This document shows positions 57,141-64,000 of a stretch of 64,000 nucleotides of DNA, piece by piece; the stretch's first letter is position 1; every line of letters begins with the position of its first letter. Made by a program: the position numbers and the translations under genes. Origin of the DNA: Bosea sp. 29B (GTDB lineage: Bacteria; Pseudomonadota; Alphaproteobacteria; Rhizobiales; Beijerinckiaceae); the NCBI RefSeq assembly GCF_902506165.1, contig NZ_LR733817.1, positions 3,271,937 through 3,335,936 of the forward strand, written 5' to 3'. The notes below the pieces were generated by a model. The model did not search any database. It was not told the DNA's origin and saw only the letters and a program-made list of their open reading frames with translations.

Positions 57141-58309
57141 GAAAGGGCCTCCATGGCTTGGGCGACGGCAATCAGGCTGGCGTCGGTGCCGCGTCCGCCG
57201 ATGATCGACAGGCCGACCGGCGCGCCGTCCACCGTGGCACCGGGCAGGTTGAGCTGGGGCGAGCCGGTGAGGCCGCCCTGGGCGCAGAGACAAGTGATGC
57301 GATCGCGCAGCGGCTGCTGCTCCGGTGTCGGCAGGCCGCGCAGCGGCGCCGGGAAGGGCGTCGTCGGCAGGCAGAGGATCGTGCCCGCCGGCAGGAGATG
57401 GCGCAGCCGCGCCCGTGCTTCCTCGCGCATCAGCGCGGCCCAGTTGCGCTCGCTCGCGGGAACCTGCGAGCCGGCGATCAGCCCGGCGGCGACGCTGAAG
57501 GCCATGCGCGGATTATGTCGCTCGATCCAGGGCCTGAAGGTTTGCCAGGCTTCGACCGGCTGCAGACTGCGCTGCGCCCGCGCCCAGACCGAAAGTCCTT
57601 GCGGCGCCATGATCTCCTCGCGTGCCGGGCCGACGATCCGCTCCAGCTTCCGCACCATCGGCTGCAGGGCCGCGGCGACCTCGGGATCGGCGAAGCCGAA
57701 GGCGTCGACCGCGATCAGCAGCCTTGTCGGCAGCGGACCGGGCGCTTCACCGAGCAGTACCGTGCCGACCTTCGCGAAGGTCCCGGCATCGCGCGCGAAC
57801 CAGCCGGCGGTGTCCGAGCTCGGCGCCTGCGGCATCAGCCCGGTGACGTCGAGCCGGCCATGCGTCGGCCGGATGCCGTAGATCCCGCAGAAGCTCGACG
57901 GGACCCGCATGGAGCCGCCGGTATCGGTGCCTAGCGCGATATCGCAGAGCCCGGCGGCGACGGCTGCCGCCGAGCCGGAGGACGAGCCGCCGGGCACGCG
58001 CTCGGGCGCGGCGCTGTTGAGCGGAGTGCCGTCGAAGGCGTTCTCGCCGAGAATGCCGAGCGAGACCTCGTCGGTGATGGTCTTGCCGACGAATTCCGCG
58101 CCGGCATCCAGCAAGGTCTGCACTGCCCAGGCATGGCGGGTTGGGATGGGGTTCGCCTTGGCCCAGTCATGGTTGCCGCCACCGGTCGGCAGGCCGGCGA
58201 CATCGAACAGGTCCTTGACGGCGAAGGTCAGCCCCGAGAGTGGCCCGCCCGGAGTGCCGGCGATCTGGGCGCGTGGCCCGGGGACGAAGGCGTTGACCGG
58301 GTCCGTCAT
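57137..58309 (-). CDS. Amidase-signature family hydrolase
   Basis: Amidase (390 residues) of the Ser-cisSer-Lys family. The catalytic Lys is in FAVKDLFDVAG, the cis-Ser in the [14 protein letters not shown] segment and the nucleophile Ser in DTGGSMRVPSSFCG. It is shorter than typical GatA/AtzE (~450-480 residues), with the reduction in the C-terminal half. Paired with an AtzH-like partner, it may hydrolyse a small amide or carboxylated urea derivative. Substrate unknown. Confidence 0.88.
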   Translation of the reverse strand: MTDPVNAFVPGPRAQIAGTPGGPLSGLTFAVKDLFDVAGLPTGGGNHDWAKANPIPTRHAWAVQTLLDAGAEFVGKTITDEVSLGILGENAFDGTPLNSAAPERVPGGSSSGSAAAVAAGLCDIALGTDTGGSMRVPSSFCGIYGIRPTHGRLDVTGLMPQAPSSDTAGWFARDAGTFAKVGTVLLGEAPGPLPTRLLIAVDAFGFADPEVAAALQPMVRKLERIVGPAREEIMAPQGLSVWARAQRSLQPVEAWQTFRPWIERHNPRMAFSVAAGLIAGSQVPASERNWAALMREEARARLRHLLPAGTILCLPTTPFPAPLRGLPTPEQQPLRDRITCLCAQGGLTGSPQLNLPGATVDGAPVGLSIIGGRGTDASLIAVAQAMEALS

Positions 58310-58354
58310 CCAGGGCTCCGCAAAGATGTCATCGTCGGGGAGGCGCGCGACGGG

Positions 58355-59311
58355 TCAGGGCTCCTCGCCGTCCACCGCCCACGCCTTCAGGATCGTGTTG
58401 GCGATCGCCATGTGCGGCGGGCAAAACAGGTTGTCGGGGTGCTTGCCCTCCAGCATCTGCAGTGCCTCCGCCCGGCTGAACCAGCGGCCAGCTTCCAGCT
58501 CGGTGCCATCCAGCACGATGTCGTCGTTCAGCGCCTCGGCGATGCAGCCGATCATCAATGAGCCGGGGAAAGGCCAGGGCTGCGAGGCGATGTAGCGCAC
58601 CGTGCCGGTGCGCAGGCCCGCTTCCTCCCAGGTCTCGCGCCTGACCGCGTCCTCGAAGGTTTCGCCCGGCTCGACGAAGCCGGCGATGCAGGAATACATG
58701 CCGGGCGCGAAACGAGACTGGCGCGCCAGCAGGCAGTTGTCGCCGCGCACCGCCAGCATGATCACGACCGGGTCGGTGCGCGGAAAATGCTGCGCGCCGC
58801 AGGCCTCGCATTGCCGCTTCCAGCCGGCCGAGCCGAGCTTGGTCGGCGCGCCGCATTGGGCGCAGCAGCGATGGCGCGCATGCCAGTCGAGCAGGGCCTT
58901 GGCCTCGCCGAGCGGGCCGACCTCCTCCTTCGGCACCAGACGCTTCAGCGCGACGCTGCGCAGGTCGGTGACAACGAGCACGGCCTGCTCCCGCAGGCCG
59001 TCGAGCAGATCGCGGTCGATCAGCCGGCCGAAGCGCGGTGCGCCATCCGGAGCGAGCCCGAGGAAGACCTCTTCTTGCGCCGAACCCAAGCCATCGGCGC
59101 CACTCTCGTCGAACCAGACCGTCTGGGTTTCTGCGCCGGTCCGCAGCAGGATCGGCGTCTCGCCGGCGACGACGGTGAAGCGCGTGTCGCTGCGCGCTCG
59201 CAAGGCGGCGACCTCGTCCGGCTTGTCGCGCAGATCGGCGCGTCGGTCGAGCGAGCTGGTGGCGAAGCCGGTCTGGGCTGAGCGTTCGGTGCGGCGGGAG
59301 GCGTCGTTCAT
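58355..59311 (-). CDS. nudC: NADH pyrophosphatase
   Basis: NudC (318 residues): Nudix hydrolase cleaving NAD(H), and removing NAD caps from RNA in E. coli. The zinc ribbon has CAQCGAPT and CEACGAQHFPR; the Nudix box is GFVEPGETFEDAVRRETWEE; SQPWPFPGSLMIG is the NADH-specific motif. It reads alone, 46 bp before the amidase start. Confidence 0.95.
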   Translation of the reverse strand: MNDASRRTERSAQTGFATSSLDRRADLRDKPDEVAALRARSDTRFTVVAGETPILLRTGAETQTVWFDESGADGLGSAQEEVFLGLAPDGAPRFGRLIDRDLLDGLREQAVLVVTDLRSVALKRLVPKEEVGPLGEAKALLDWHARHRCCAQCGAPTKLGSAGWKRQCEACGAQHFPRTDPVVIMLAVRGDNCLLARQSRFAPGMYSCIAGFVEPGETFEDAVRRETWEEAGLRTGTVRYIASQPWPFPGSLMIGCIAEALNDDIVLDGTELEAGRWFSRAEALQMLEGKHPDNLFCPPHMAIANTILKAWAVDGEEP

Positions 59312-59404
59312 GCCTCCCGTCCTACTCCGCTTTCGTTCCGATCGGAACCGGGTCGAAAGCAGAATTATACGTATGCGAACGTTCGCCGGCGGCGGGATGC
59401 TGGC

Positions 59405-60292
59405 TCAGGTGTTTCCGCGCCCGCGCAGCAGATGGATGATGCCGGAGAAGTCGGTGCCACCTTCGCCCCAGGCATTGTGCAGACCGTAGACCTGCGCCGC
59501 CGCCGAGCCGAGCGGCGTCGAGGCGCCGGCGGCCTGCGCCGCCTCCTGCGCCAGCTTCAGGTCCTTCAGCATCAGTGCCGAGGCGAAGCCGGGCTTGTAG
59601 TCGTTGTTGGCCGGCGAGGTCGGTACCGGCCCCGGCACCGGGCAATAGGTCGTCAACGACCAGCACTGGCCGGAGGAGGTCGAGGCGACGTCAAACAGCG
59701 CCTGATGCGACAGGCCGAGTTTCTCGGCCAGCACGAAGGCTTCCGAGACGCCGATCATCGAAATGCCGAGGATCATGTTGTTGCAGATCTTCGCCGCCTG
59801 GCCGTTGCCGGCGTCGCCGCAATGCACGACCTTCTTGCCCATGGCGGAGAGGATCGGCTCGCCGCGGTTGAAAGCATCGGCACTGCCGCCGACCATGAAG
59901 GTCAGGGTCGCGCCCTGGGCGCCGCCGACGCCGCCGGAGACTGGCGCATCGAGCGAGAGGCAGCCGCGCTCGGTGGCGAGCGCATGCGCCTTGCGGGCGC
60001 TCTCAACGTCGATGGTCGAGGAATCGATCAGCAGTGTGCCCGGTTTCACCACAGGGAGGATGTCGGCCCAGACGCTCAGCACATGCTTGCCGGCCGGCAG
60101 CATGGTGACGACGATCTCGGCCTCTGCGACCGCTTCCTTGGCCGAGGCGGCGATGCCGACGCCGAGTGCCGCGGCCGCATCCTTGGAAGGCTGCGACAGG
60201 TCGAAGGCGGAGACCTTGTGCCCGGCCTTGACCAGGTTGCCGGCCATCGGCCCGCCCATATTGCCGAGCCCGATGAAGGCGATGGTGCTCAT
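59405..60292 (-). CDS. mmsB: 3-hydroxyisobutyrate dehydrogenase
   Basis: MmsB (295 residues): NAD-dependent oxidation of 3-hydroxyisobutyrate to methylmalonate semialdehyde in valine degradation. Rossmann motif FIGLGNMGGPMAGNLVKAGH; substrate region DAPVSGGVGGAQGATLTFMV; the catalytic Lys lies in GNGQAAKICNNMILG. It is last of the three valine genes on this strand, separated from the acyl-CoA dehydrogenase by a repeat. Confidence 0.94.
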   Translation of the reverse strand: MSTIAFIGLGNMGGPMAGNLVKAGHKVSAFDLSQPSKDAAAALGVGIAASAKEAVAEAEIVVTMLPAGKHVLSVWADILPVVKPGTLLIDSSTIDVESARKAHALATERGCLSLDAPVSGGVGGAQGATLTFMVGGSADAFNRGEPILSAMGKKVVHCGDAGNGQAAKICNNMILGISMIGVSEAFVLAEKLGLSHQALFDVASTSSGQCWSLTTYCPVPGPVPTSPANNDYKPGFASALMLKDLKLAQEAAQAAGASTPLGSAAAQVYGLHNAWGEGGTDFSGIIHLLRGRGNT

Positions 60293-60319
60293 GGTCGTGT
60301 CCTTCCCGCTGTCATTGGC

Positions 60320-60394
60320 GTCATGCTCGGGCCTGACCCGAGCATCTCTCTCAGGAGATTCTCGGGTCTGCGCTTCGCTTCGCCCGAGAATGAC
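60320..60394. repeat. Palindromic intergenic repeat (REP-like)
   Basis: A 75-bp element with outer arms GTCATGCTCGGG and CCCGAGAATGAC (one mismatch) and an inner CTGCGCTTCGCTTCGCCCGAG segment related to the 30878-30989 element. It occupies most of the gap between the acyl-CoA dehydrogenase and mmsB. Confidence 0.7.
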
Positions 60395-60403
60395 GTCTTA
60401 GCC

Positions 60404-61552
60404 TCAATTCCCCTTCGCGCGCCCGACCAGCGAACGCGCCACGATCATCCGCATCACCTCGTTGGTCCCCTCCAGGATCTGGTGGACCCTGAGGTCTCGG
60501 ACGATCTTCTCGATGCCGTAATCGGCGAGATAGCCGTAGCCGCCATGGATCTGCAGGGCCTGGTTGGCGACCTCGAAACCGGTATCGGTCGCGACCCGCT
60601 TGGCCATGGCGCAGAGCTTGCTCGCATCCGGCGTCTTCTCGTCGAGCGCCGCTGCTGCGCGCCAGAGGAAGGTGCGGGCCGCCTCCAGCTCGGTCGCCAT
60701 GTCGGCGAGCTTGAACTGCAGCGCCTGGAAATCGGCGATGCGTGAGCCGAAGGCCTTGCGTTCCTGTGCATAGGACAGCGCCTTGTCGAGCGCGCCCTGC
60801 GCGCCGCCGATGGAGCAGGCGCCGATATTGAGCCGCCCGCCGTCGAGCCCGGCCATGGCGATCTTGAAGCCGATGCCTTCCGGCCCGATCCGGTTCGCCA
60901 CCGGCACGCGGCAATTCTCGAAGATCACGGCGCGTGTCGGTTGGGCGTTCCAGCCCATCTTCTTTTCGTTGGCGCCGAAGGAGAGGCCGGGCGTGCCCTT
61001 CTCGACGACGATGGTCGAGATGCCGGACGGGCCGGCCTCGCCGGTGCGGACCATCACGACATAGACGTCGGAGACGCCGGCGCCGGAGATGAACTGCTTC
61101 TGGCCGTCGAGGACGTAATGGCCGCCGTCGAGCACCGCCTTGGTCTTCAAGGCCGCGGCGTCCGAGCCGGCGCCGGGCTCGGTCAGGCAGTAGCTCGCCA
61201 GATGCTCCATGCTGCAGAGCTTCGGCAGGTACTTTTGCCGCTGCTCGTCCGACCCGTAGCGGTCGATCATCCAGGCGCACATGTTGTGGATCGAGATATA
61301 CGCCGCGACCGTCGGGCAGCCTGTCGAAAGCGCCTCGAAAATCACCGCAGCGTCGAGACGCGACAGGCCGGAGCCGCCGACATCGTCGCGGATATAGATG
61401 CCGCCCATGCCAAGCGCCGCCGCCTGGCGCATCTCATCGACCGGGAAGTGCTTCTCCTCGTCCCACCGCACGGCATGAGGCGCCAGGGTTTCGGCAGCGA
61501 AACCCTGGGCCATGTCGCGGATCGCGATCTGGTCTTCGGTGAGGGAGAACAT
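60404..61552 (-). CDS. Acyl-CoA dehydrogenase (probable isobutyryl-CoA dehydrogenase)
   Basis: FAD-dependent acyl-CoA dehydrogenase (382 residues). Markers: [59 protein letters not shown] helix ([20 protein letters not shown]), and [18 protein letters not shown]. Flanked by mmsA and mmsB, it most likely oxidises isobutyryl-CoA to methacrylyl-CoA in valine breakdown. The following hydratase and hydrolase steps are not encoded in the window. Confidence 0.9.
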   Translation of the reverse strand: MFSLTEDQIAIRDMAQGFAAETLAPHAVRWDEEKHFPVDEMRQAAALGMGGIYIRDDVGGSGLSRLDAAVIFEALSTGCPTVAAYISIHNMCAWMIDRYGSDEQRQKYLPKLCSMEHLASYCLTEPGAGSDAAALKTKAVLDGGHYVLDGQKQFISGAGVSDVYVVMVRTGEAGPSGISTIVVEKGTPGLSFGANEKKMGWNAQPTRAVIFENCRVPVANRIGPEGIGFKIAMAGLDGGRLNIGACSIGGAQGALDKALSYAQERKAFGSRIADFQALQFKLADMATELEAARTFLWRAAAALDEKTPDASKLCAMAKRVATDTGFEVANQALQIHGGYGYLADYGIEKIVRDLRVHQILEGTNEVMRMIVARSLVGRAKGN

Positions 61553-61577
61553 GCCCTGGTCTCCTTCGCCGTCGGCC

Positions 61578-63074
61578 TCAGCCCATCGTCGGGATGACGA
61601 AGCTGGCGCCGTCCTTGATGCCAGACGGCCAGCGCGCCGTCACGGTCTTGGTCTTGGTGTAGAAGCGGATCGAGTCCGGGCCGTGCTGGTTGAGATCGCC
61701 GAAGACCGAGCGCTTCCAGCCGCCGAAGGTGTAGTAGGCAAGCGGCACCGGGATCGGCACGTTGATGCCGACCATGCCGACCTGGACCTTCGAGGCGAAG
61801 TCGCGGGCAGCGTCGCCGTCGCGGGTGTAGATCGCGGTGCCGTTGCCGTATTCGTGGTCGTTGGTCAGCTTCAGCGCCTCGTCATAGCTGTCGGCGCGCA
61901 GCACGGAGAGGACCGGTCCGAAGATCTCCTCCTTGTAGATGCGCATGTCCTTGGTGACGTTGTCGAACAGGCAGCCGCCGACATAGAAGCCGTTCTCATA
62001 GCCCTGCATCTTGAAGTCGCGGCCGTCGACGAGGAGCTTGGCGCCCTCGCCGATGCCGATGTCGACATAGGACTTGATCTTCTCCATCGCCGCCTTGGTG
62101 ACGACCGGGCCGTAATCGGCCGAGGTGTCGGTCGAGGGGCCGATCTTCAGGCTCTCGACACGCGGGATCAGCCGCTTCACCAACTCGTCCGCAGTGGCCT
62201 TGCCCACGGGGACGGCGACCGAGATCGCCATGCAGCGCTCGCCGGCCGAGCCGTAGCCGGCGCCGATCAGCGCGTCGACCGCCTGATCCATGTCGGCGTC
62301 CGGCATGATGATCATGTGATTCTTGGCGCCACCGAAGCACTGCACGCGCTTACCATTGGCGCAGCCGCGAGCGTAGATGTACTCGGCGATCGGCGTGGAG
62401 CCGACGAAGCCGACGGCCTTGATGTCGTGATCGTCGAGGATGGCGTCGACCGCCTCCTTGTCGCCATTGACGACGTTGAGGATGCCGGGAGGCCCGCCCG
62501 CTTCAATGAAGAGCTCGGCGAGACGCATCGGCACGCCGGGATCGCGCTCGGACGGCTTCAGGATGAAGGCGTTGCCGCAGGCGATGGCGGGGCCGAGCTT
62601 CCAGAGCGGGATCATCGCCGGGAAGTTGAACGGGGTGATGCCGGCGACGACGCCGAGCGGCTGGCGCAGCGAATAGATGTCGATGCCCGGGCCGGCGCCG
62701 TCGGTGAACTCGCCCTTCATCAGGTTGGGCACGCCGAGCGAGAACTCGACGACTTCGACGCCGCGCTGGATGTCGCCTTTGGCGTCGGGGATGGTCTTGC
62801 CGTGCTCGCGGGCGAGCAGTTCGGCGAGCTCGTCATTGTTCTGCGCGATCAGGTCGAGGAACTTCATCAGCACGCGGGCGCGGCGCTGCGGATTGACCGC
62901 TGCCCATTTAGGCTGGGCTTCGGCGGCGTTCTCGACCGCGGCGCGCATCTCGGCGGCGGAGGCGAGCGCGACCTTGCCGATCACCGAGCCGTCCATCGGC
63001 TGGTAGACGTCGGCCGTGCGGCCTGAGGTGCCAGCGACGTGCTTGCCGCCGATGAAGTGACCGATCTGACGCAT
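61578..63074 (-). CDS. mmsA: Methylmalonate-semialdehyde dehydrogenase (CoA-acylating)
   Basis: MmsA (498 residues): converts methylmalonate semialdehyde to propionyl-CoA with NAD and CoA in valine catabolism. [35 protein letters not shown] and the catalytic Cys in [17 protein letters not shown] identify it; the closing [20 protein letters not shown] is typical of the MmsA subgroup. First gene of the leftward valine operon, divergent from the LysR gene. Confidence 0.96.
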   Translation of the reverse strand: MRQIGHFIGGKHVAGTSGRTADVYQPMDGSVIGKVALASAAEMRAAVENAAEAQPKWAAVNPQRRARVLMKFLDLIAQNNDELAELLAREHGKTIPDAKGDIQRGVEVVEFSLGVPNLMKGEFTDGAGPGIDIYSLRQPLGVVAGITPFNFPAMIPLWKLGPAIACGNAFILKPSERDPGVPMRLAELFIEAGGPPGILNVVNGDKEAVDAILDDHDIKAVGFVGSTPIAEYIYARGCANGKRVQCFGGAKNHMIIMPDADMDQAVDALIGAGYGSAGERCMAISVAVPVGKATADELVKRLIPRVESLKIGPSTDTSADYGPVVTKAAMEKIKSYVDIGIGEGAKLLVDGRDFKMQGYENGFYVGGCLFDNVTKDMRIYKEEIFGPVLSVLRADSYDEALKLTNDHEYGNGTAIYTRDGDAARDFASKVQVGMVGINVPIPVPLAYYTFGGWKRSVFGDLNQHGPDSIRFYTKTKTVTARWPSGIKDGASFVIPTMG

Positions 63075-63129
63075 GGCATCCTCCCCTAAAGTCGTGTGAC
63101 GCTGATTTGAGCTACCCCTATCATTATCG

Positions 63130-63172
63130 TTTGCGCACGGCTATAGGCGGATATCAGCCGGCGTCGTGCAAA
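63130..63172. promoter_or_regulatory. Candidate operator between mmsA and LysR gene
   Basis: In the 121-bp divergent gap, TTTGCGCACG (63130-63139) and CGTGCAAA (63165-63172) form an imperfect interrupted dyad. Spacing and place suit a LysR-type regulator controlling mmsA and itself, but the match is weak. Confidence 0.3.
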
Positions 63173-63195
63173 AACACAGATACGGGAGGAGCGCC

Positions 63196-64000
63196 ATGGA
63201 ACGGTTCGACTGGGACGACCTGCGTTTCTTCCTTGCCGTCGCCCGCTCAGGGCGGCTGACTGCGGCGGCGCGGCGCCTTGGTGCCGACCATGCCACCGTC
63301 TCGCGCCGCATCACCTCGCTGGAGGAATCGCTCAAGGCCAAGCTGTTCGAGCGGCGACCGCAGGGCTACGCGCTGACCGGCCATGGCGAGCAGTTGCTGG
63401 CCAAGGCCGAGAGCATGGAAACCGAGGCGCTGGCGATCCAGAGCGAGATCGGCGGCGCCGACATGGCGCTCTCCGGCACGGTCCGGATCGGCGCGCCCGA
63501 TGGTTTCGGCTCGACTTTCCTCGCCTCCCGTTTCGCCGGTCTCGCCAGGTCCTATCCCGGGCTGGAGCTGCAGCTCATCGCGATGCCGCGCCTGCTCTCA
63601 TTGTCGAAGCGCGAGGCCGATGTTGCGATCACGCTGGCTCCGCCCAAGGAAGGCAAGGTCGTCGCCCGCAAGCTCTGCGACTACAGGCTCGGCCTATACG
63701 CCTCGCAGGACTATCTCGACACCATGCCTCCGATCACGGCGGCCGAGGATCTCTTCGGCCATCGCATCGTCGGCTATATCGACGATCTCATCTTCACGCC
63801 TGAGCTCGACTATCTCGACGAGGTCGCCAAGGGCTTGCGCGCCCATATCCAGAGCTCCAGCGTGCTGGCGCAAATGAATGCCGTGGCGGCCGGTGCCGGC
63901 ATCGGCGTGATCCATCATTTCATGGCGGTCGACGAGCCCAGGCTGGTGCCGGTGCTGCCCGAGAGCGTCTCGATCACGCGCTCCTTCTGGCTGCTCGTCC
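63196..64000 (+). CDS. LysR-family regulator (3' end outside window)
   Basis: LysR-type regulator, 268 residues visible and cut by the right edge. HTH: FDWDDLRFFLAVARSGRLTA, ADHATVSRRITSLEESL. The effector domain begins near residue 90 (GTVRIGAPDGFGSTFLASRF) with ADVAITLAPP. GGGAGGAG precedes the ATG at 63196. Being divergent from mmsA, it probably regulates the valine-degradation genes. Confidence 0.92.
   Translation, partial: MERFDWDDLRFFLAVARSGRLTAAARRLGADHATVSRRITSLEESLKAKLFERRPQGYALTGHGEQLLAKAESMETEALAIQSEIGGADMALSGTVRIGAPDGFGSTFLASRFAGLARSYPGLELQLIAMPRLLSLSKREADVAITLAPPKEGKVVARKLCDYRLGLYASQDYLDTMPPITAAEDLFGHRIVGYIDDLIFTPELDYLDEVAKGLRAHIQSSSVLAQMNAVAAGAGIGVIHHFMAVDEPRLVPVLPESVSITRSFWLLV

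Noticed and set aside
59336..59347. TTCCGATCGGAA palindrome upstream of nudC
   Set aside because: A perfect 12-bp dyad, but short palindromes are frequent in such DNA and no second feature supports an operator or terminator here.

Overview
The window is GC-rich alphaproteobacterial DNA, most likely from the Hyphomicrobiales (Bosea/Methylobacterium-like). This rests on the block murA - DUF2948 - hisD - UPF0262 - low-molecular-weight phosphatase, the order cycM / kdsB - pheA, the ligase-associated DNA repair set, and short palindromic intergenic repeats typical of that order. No 16S rRNA is present, so the genus is an inference. No phage, IS element, CRISPR array or rRNA was seen. One tRNA gene (Thr, GGU) is present.

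Layout. (a) 1-12,000: a catecholate-siderophore locus. Two leftward NRPS genes carry heterocyclization-type domains (one gene is cut by the window edge). Divergent from them is entC-entE-entB-entD, which makes, activates and loads an aryl cap and primes the carrier proteins. An O-methyltransferase and a TonB-dependent receptor follow. (b) 12,300-18,400: an IclR regulator, an NtaA/EmoA-like flavin monooxygenase coupled to an iron-chelate ABC ATPase, and a divergent binding protein with two FecCD permeases. (c) 18,500-27,440: tRNA-Thr with a nearby partial copy, then the four-gene ligase-associated DNA repair set (PdeM, DEXH helicase, exonuclease, ATP-dependent ligase), split by a lipoprotein L,D-transpeptidase, a LysR regulator and a TPR-methyltransferase. 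(d) 27,500-38,000: a NarL-type response regulator, pyrD, an S24-type regulator, an orphan histidine kinase, a flavoprotein lacking its redox centre, a GGDEF-EAL protein and an RpfF-like crotonase that may make a fatty-acid signal. (e) 38,000-42,400: murA-hisD housekeeping block. (f) 42,400-46,500: orphan TadE/TadG pair and a chemoreceptor. (g) 46,500-54,100: yejABEF peptide importer with deoB at its end and a MntA/HEPN toxin-antitoxin remnant inserted between yejA and yejB. (h) 54,300-64,000: membrane cytochrome c, kdsB-pheA, an amidase with AtzH-like partner, nudC, and a valine-degradation set (mmsB, acyl-CoA dehydrogenase, mmsA) divergent from a LysR gene cut by the right edge.

The strongest leads are the siderophore locus, where a TonB receptor, an O-methyltransferase, a chelate-type monooxygenase and an importer sit together, and the RpfF-like/GGDEF-EAL neighbourhood. 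All functions are read from sequence motifs by eye. No database search was run.
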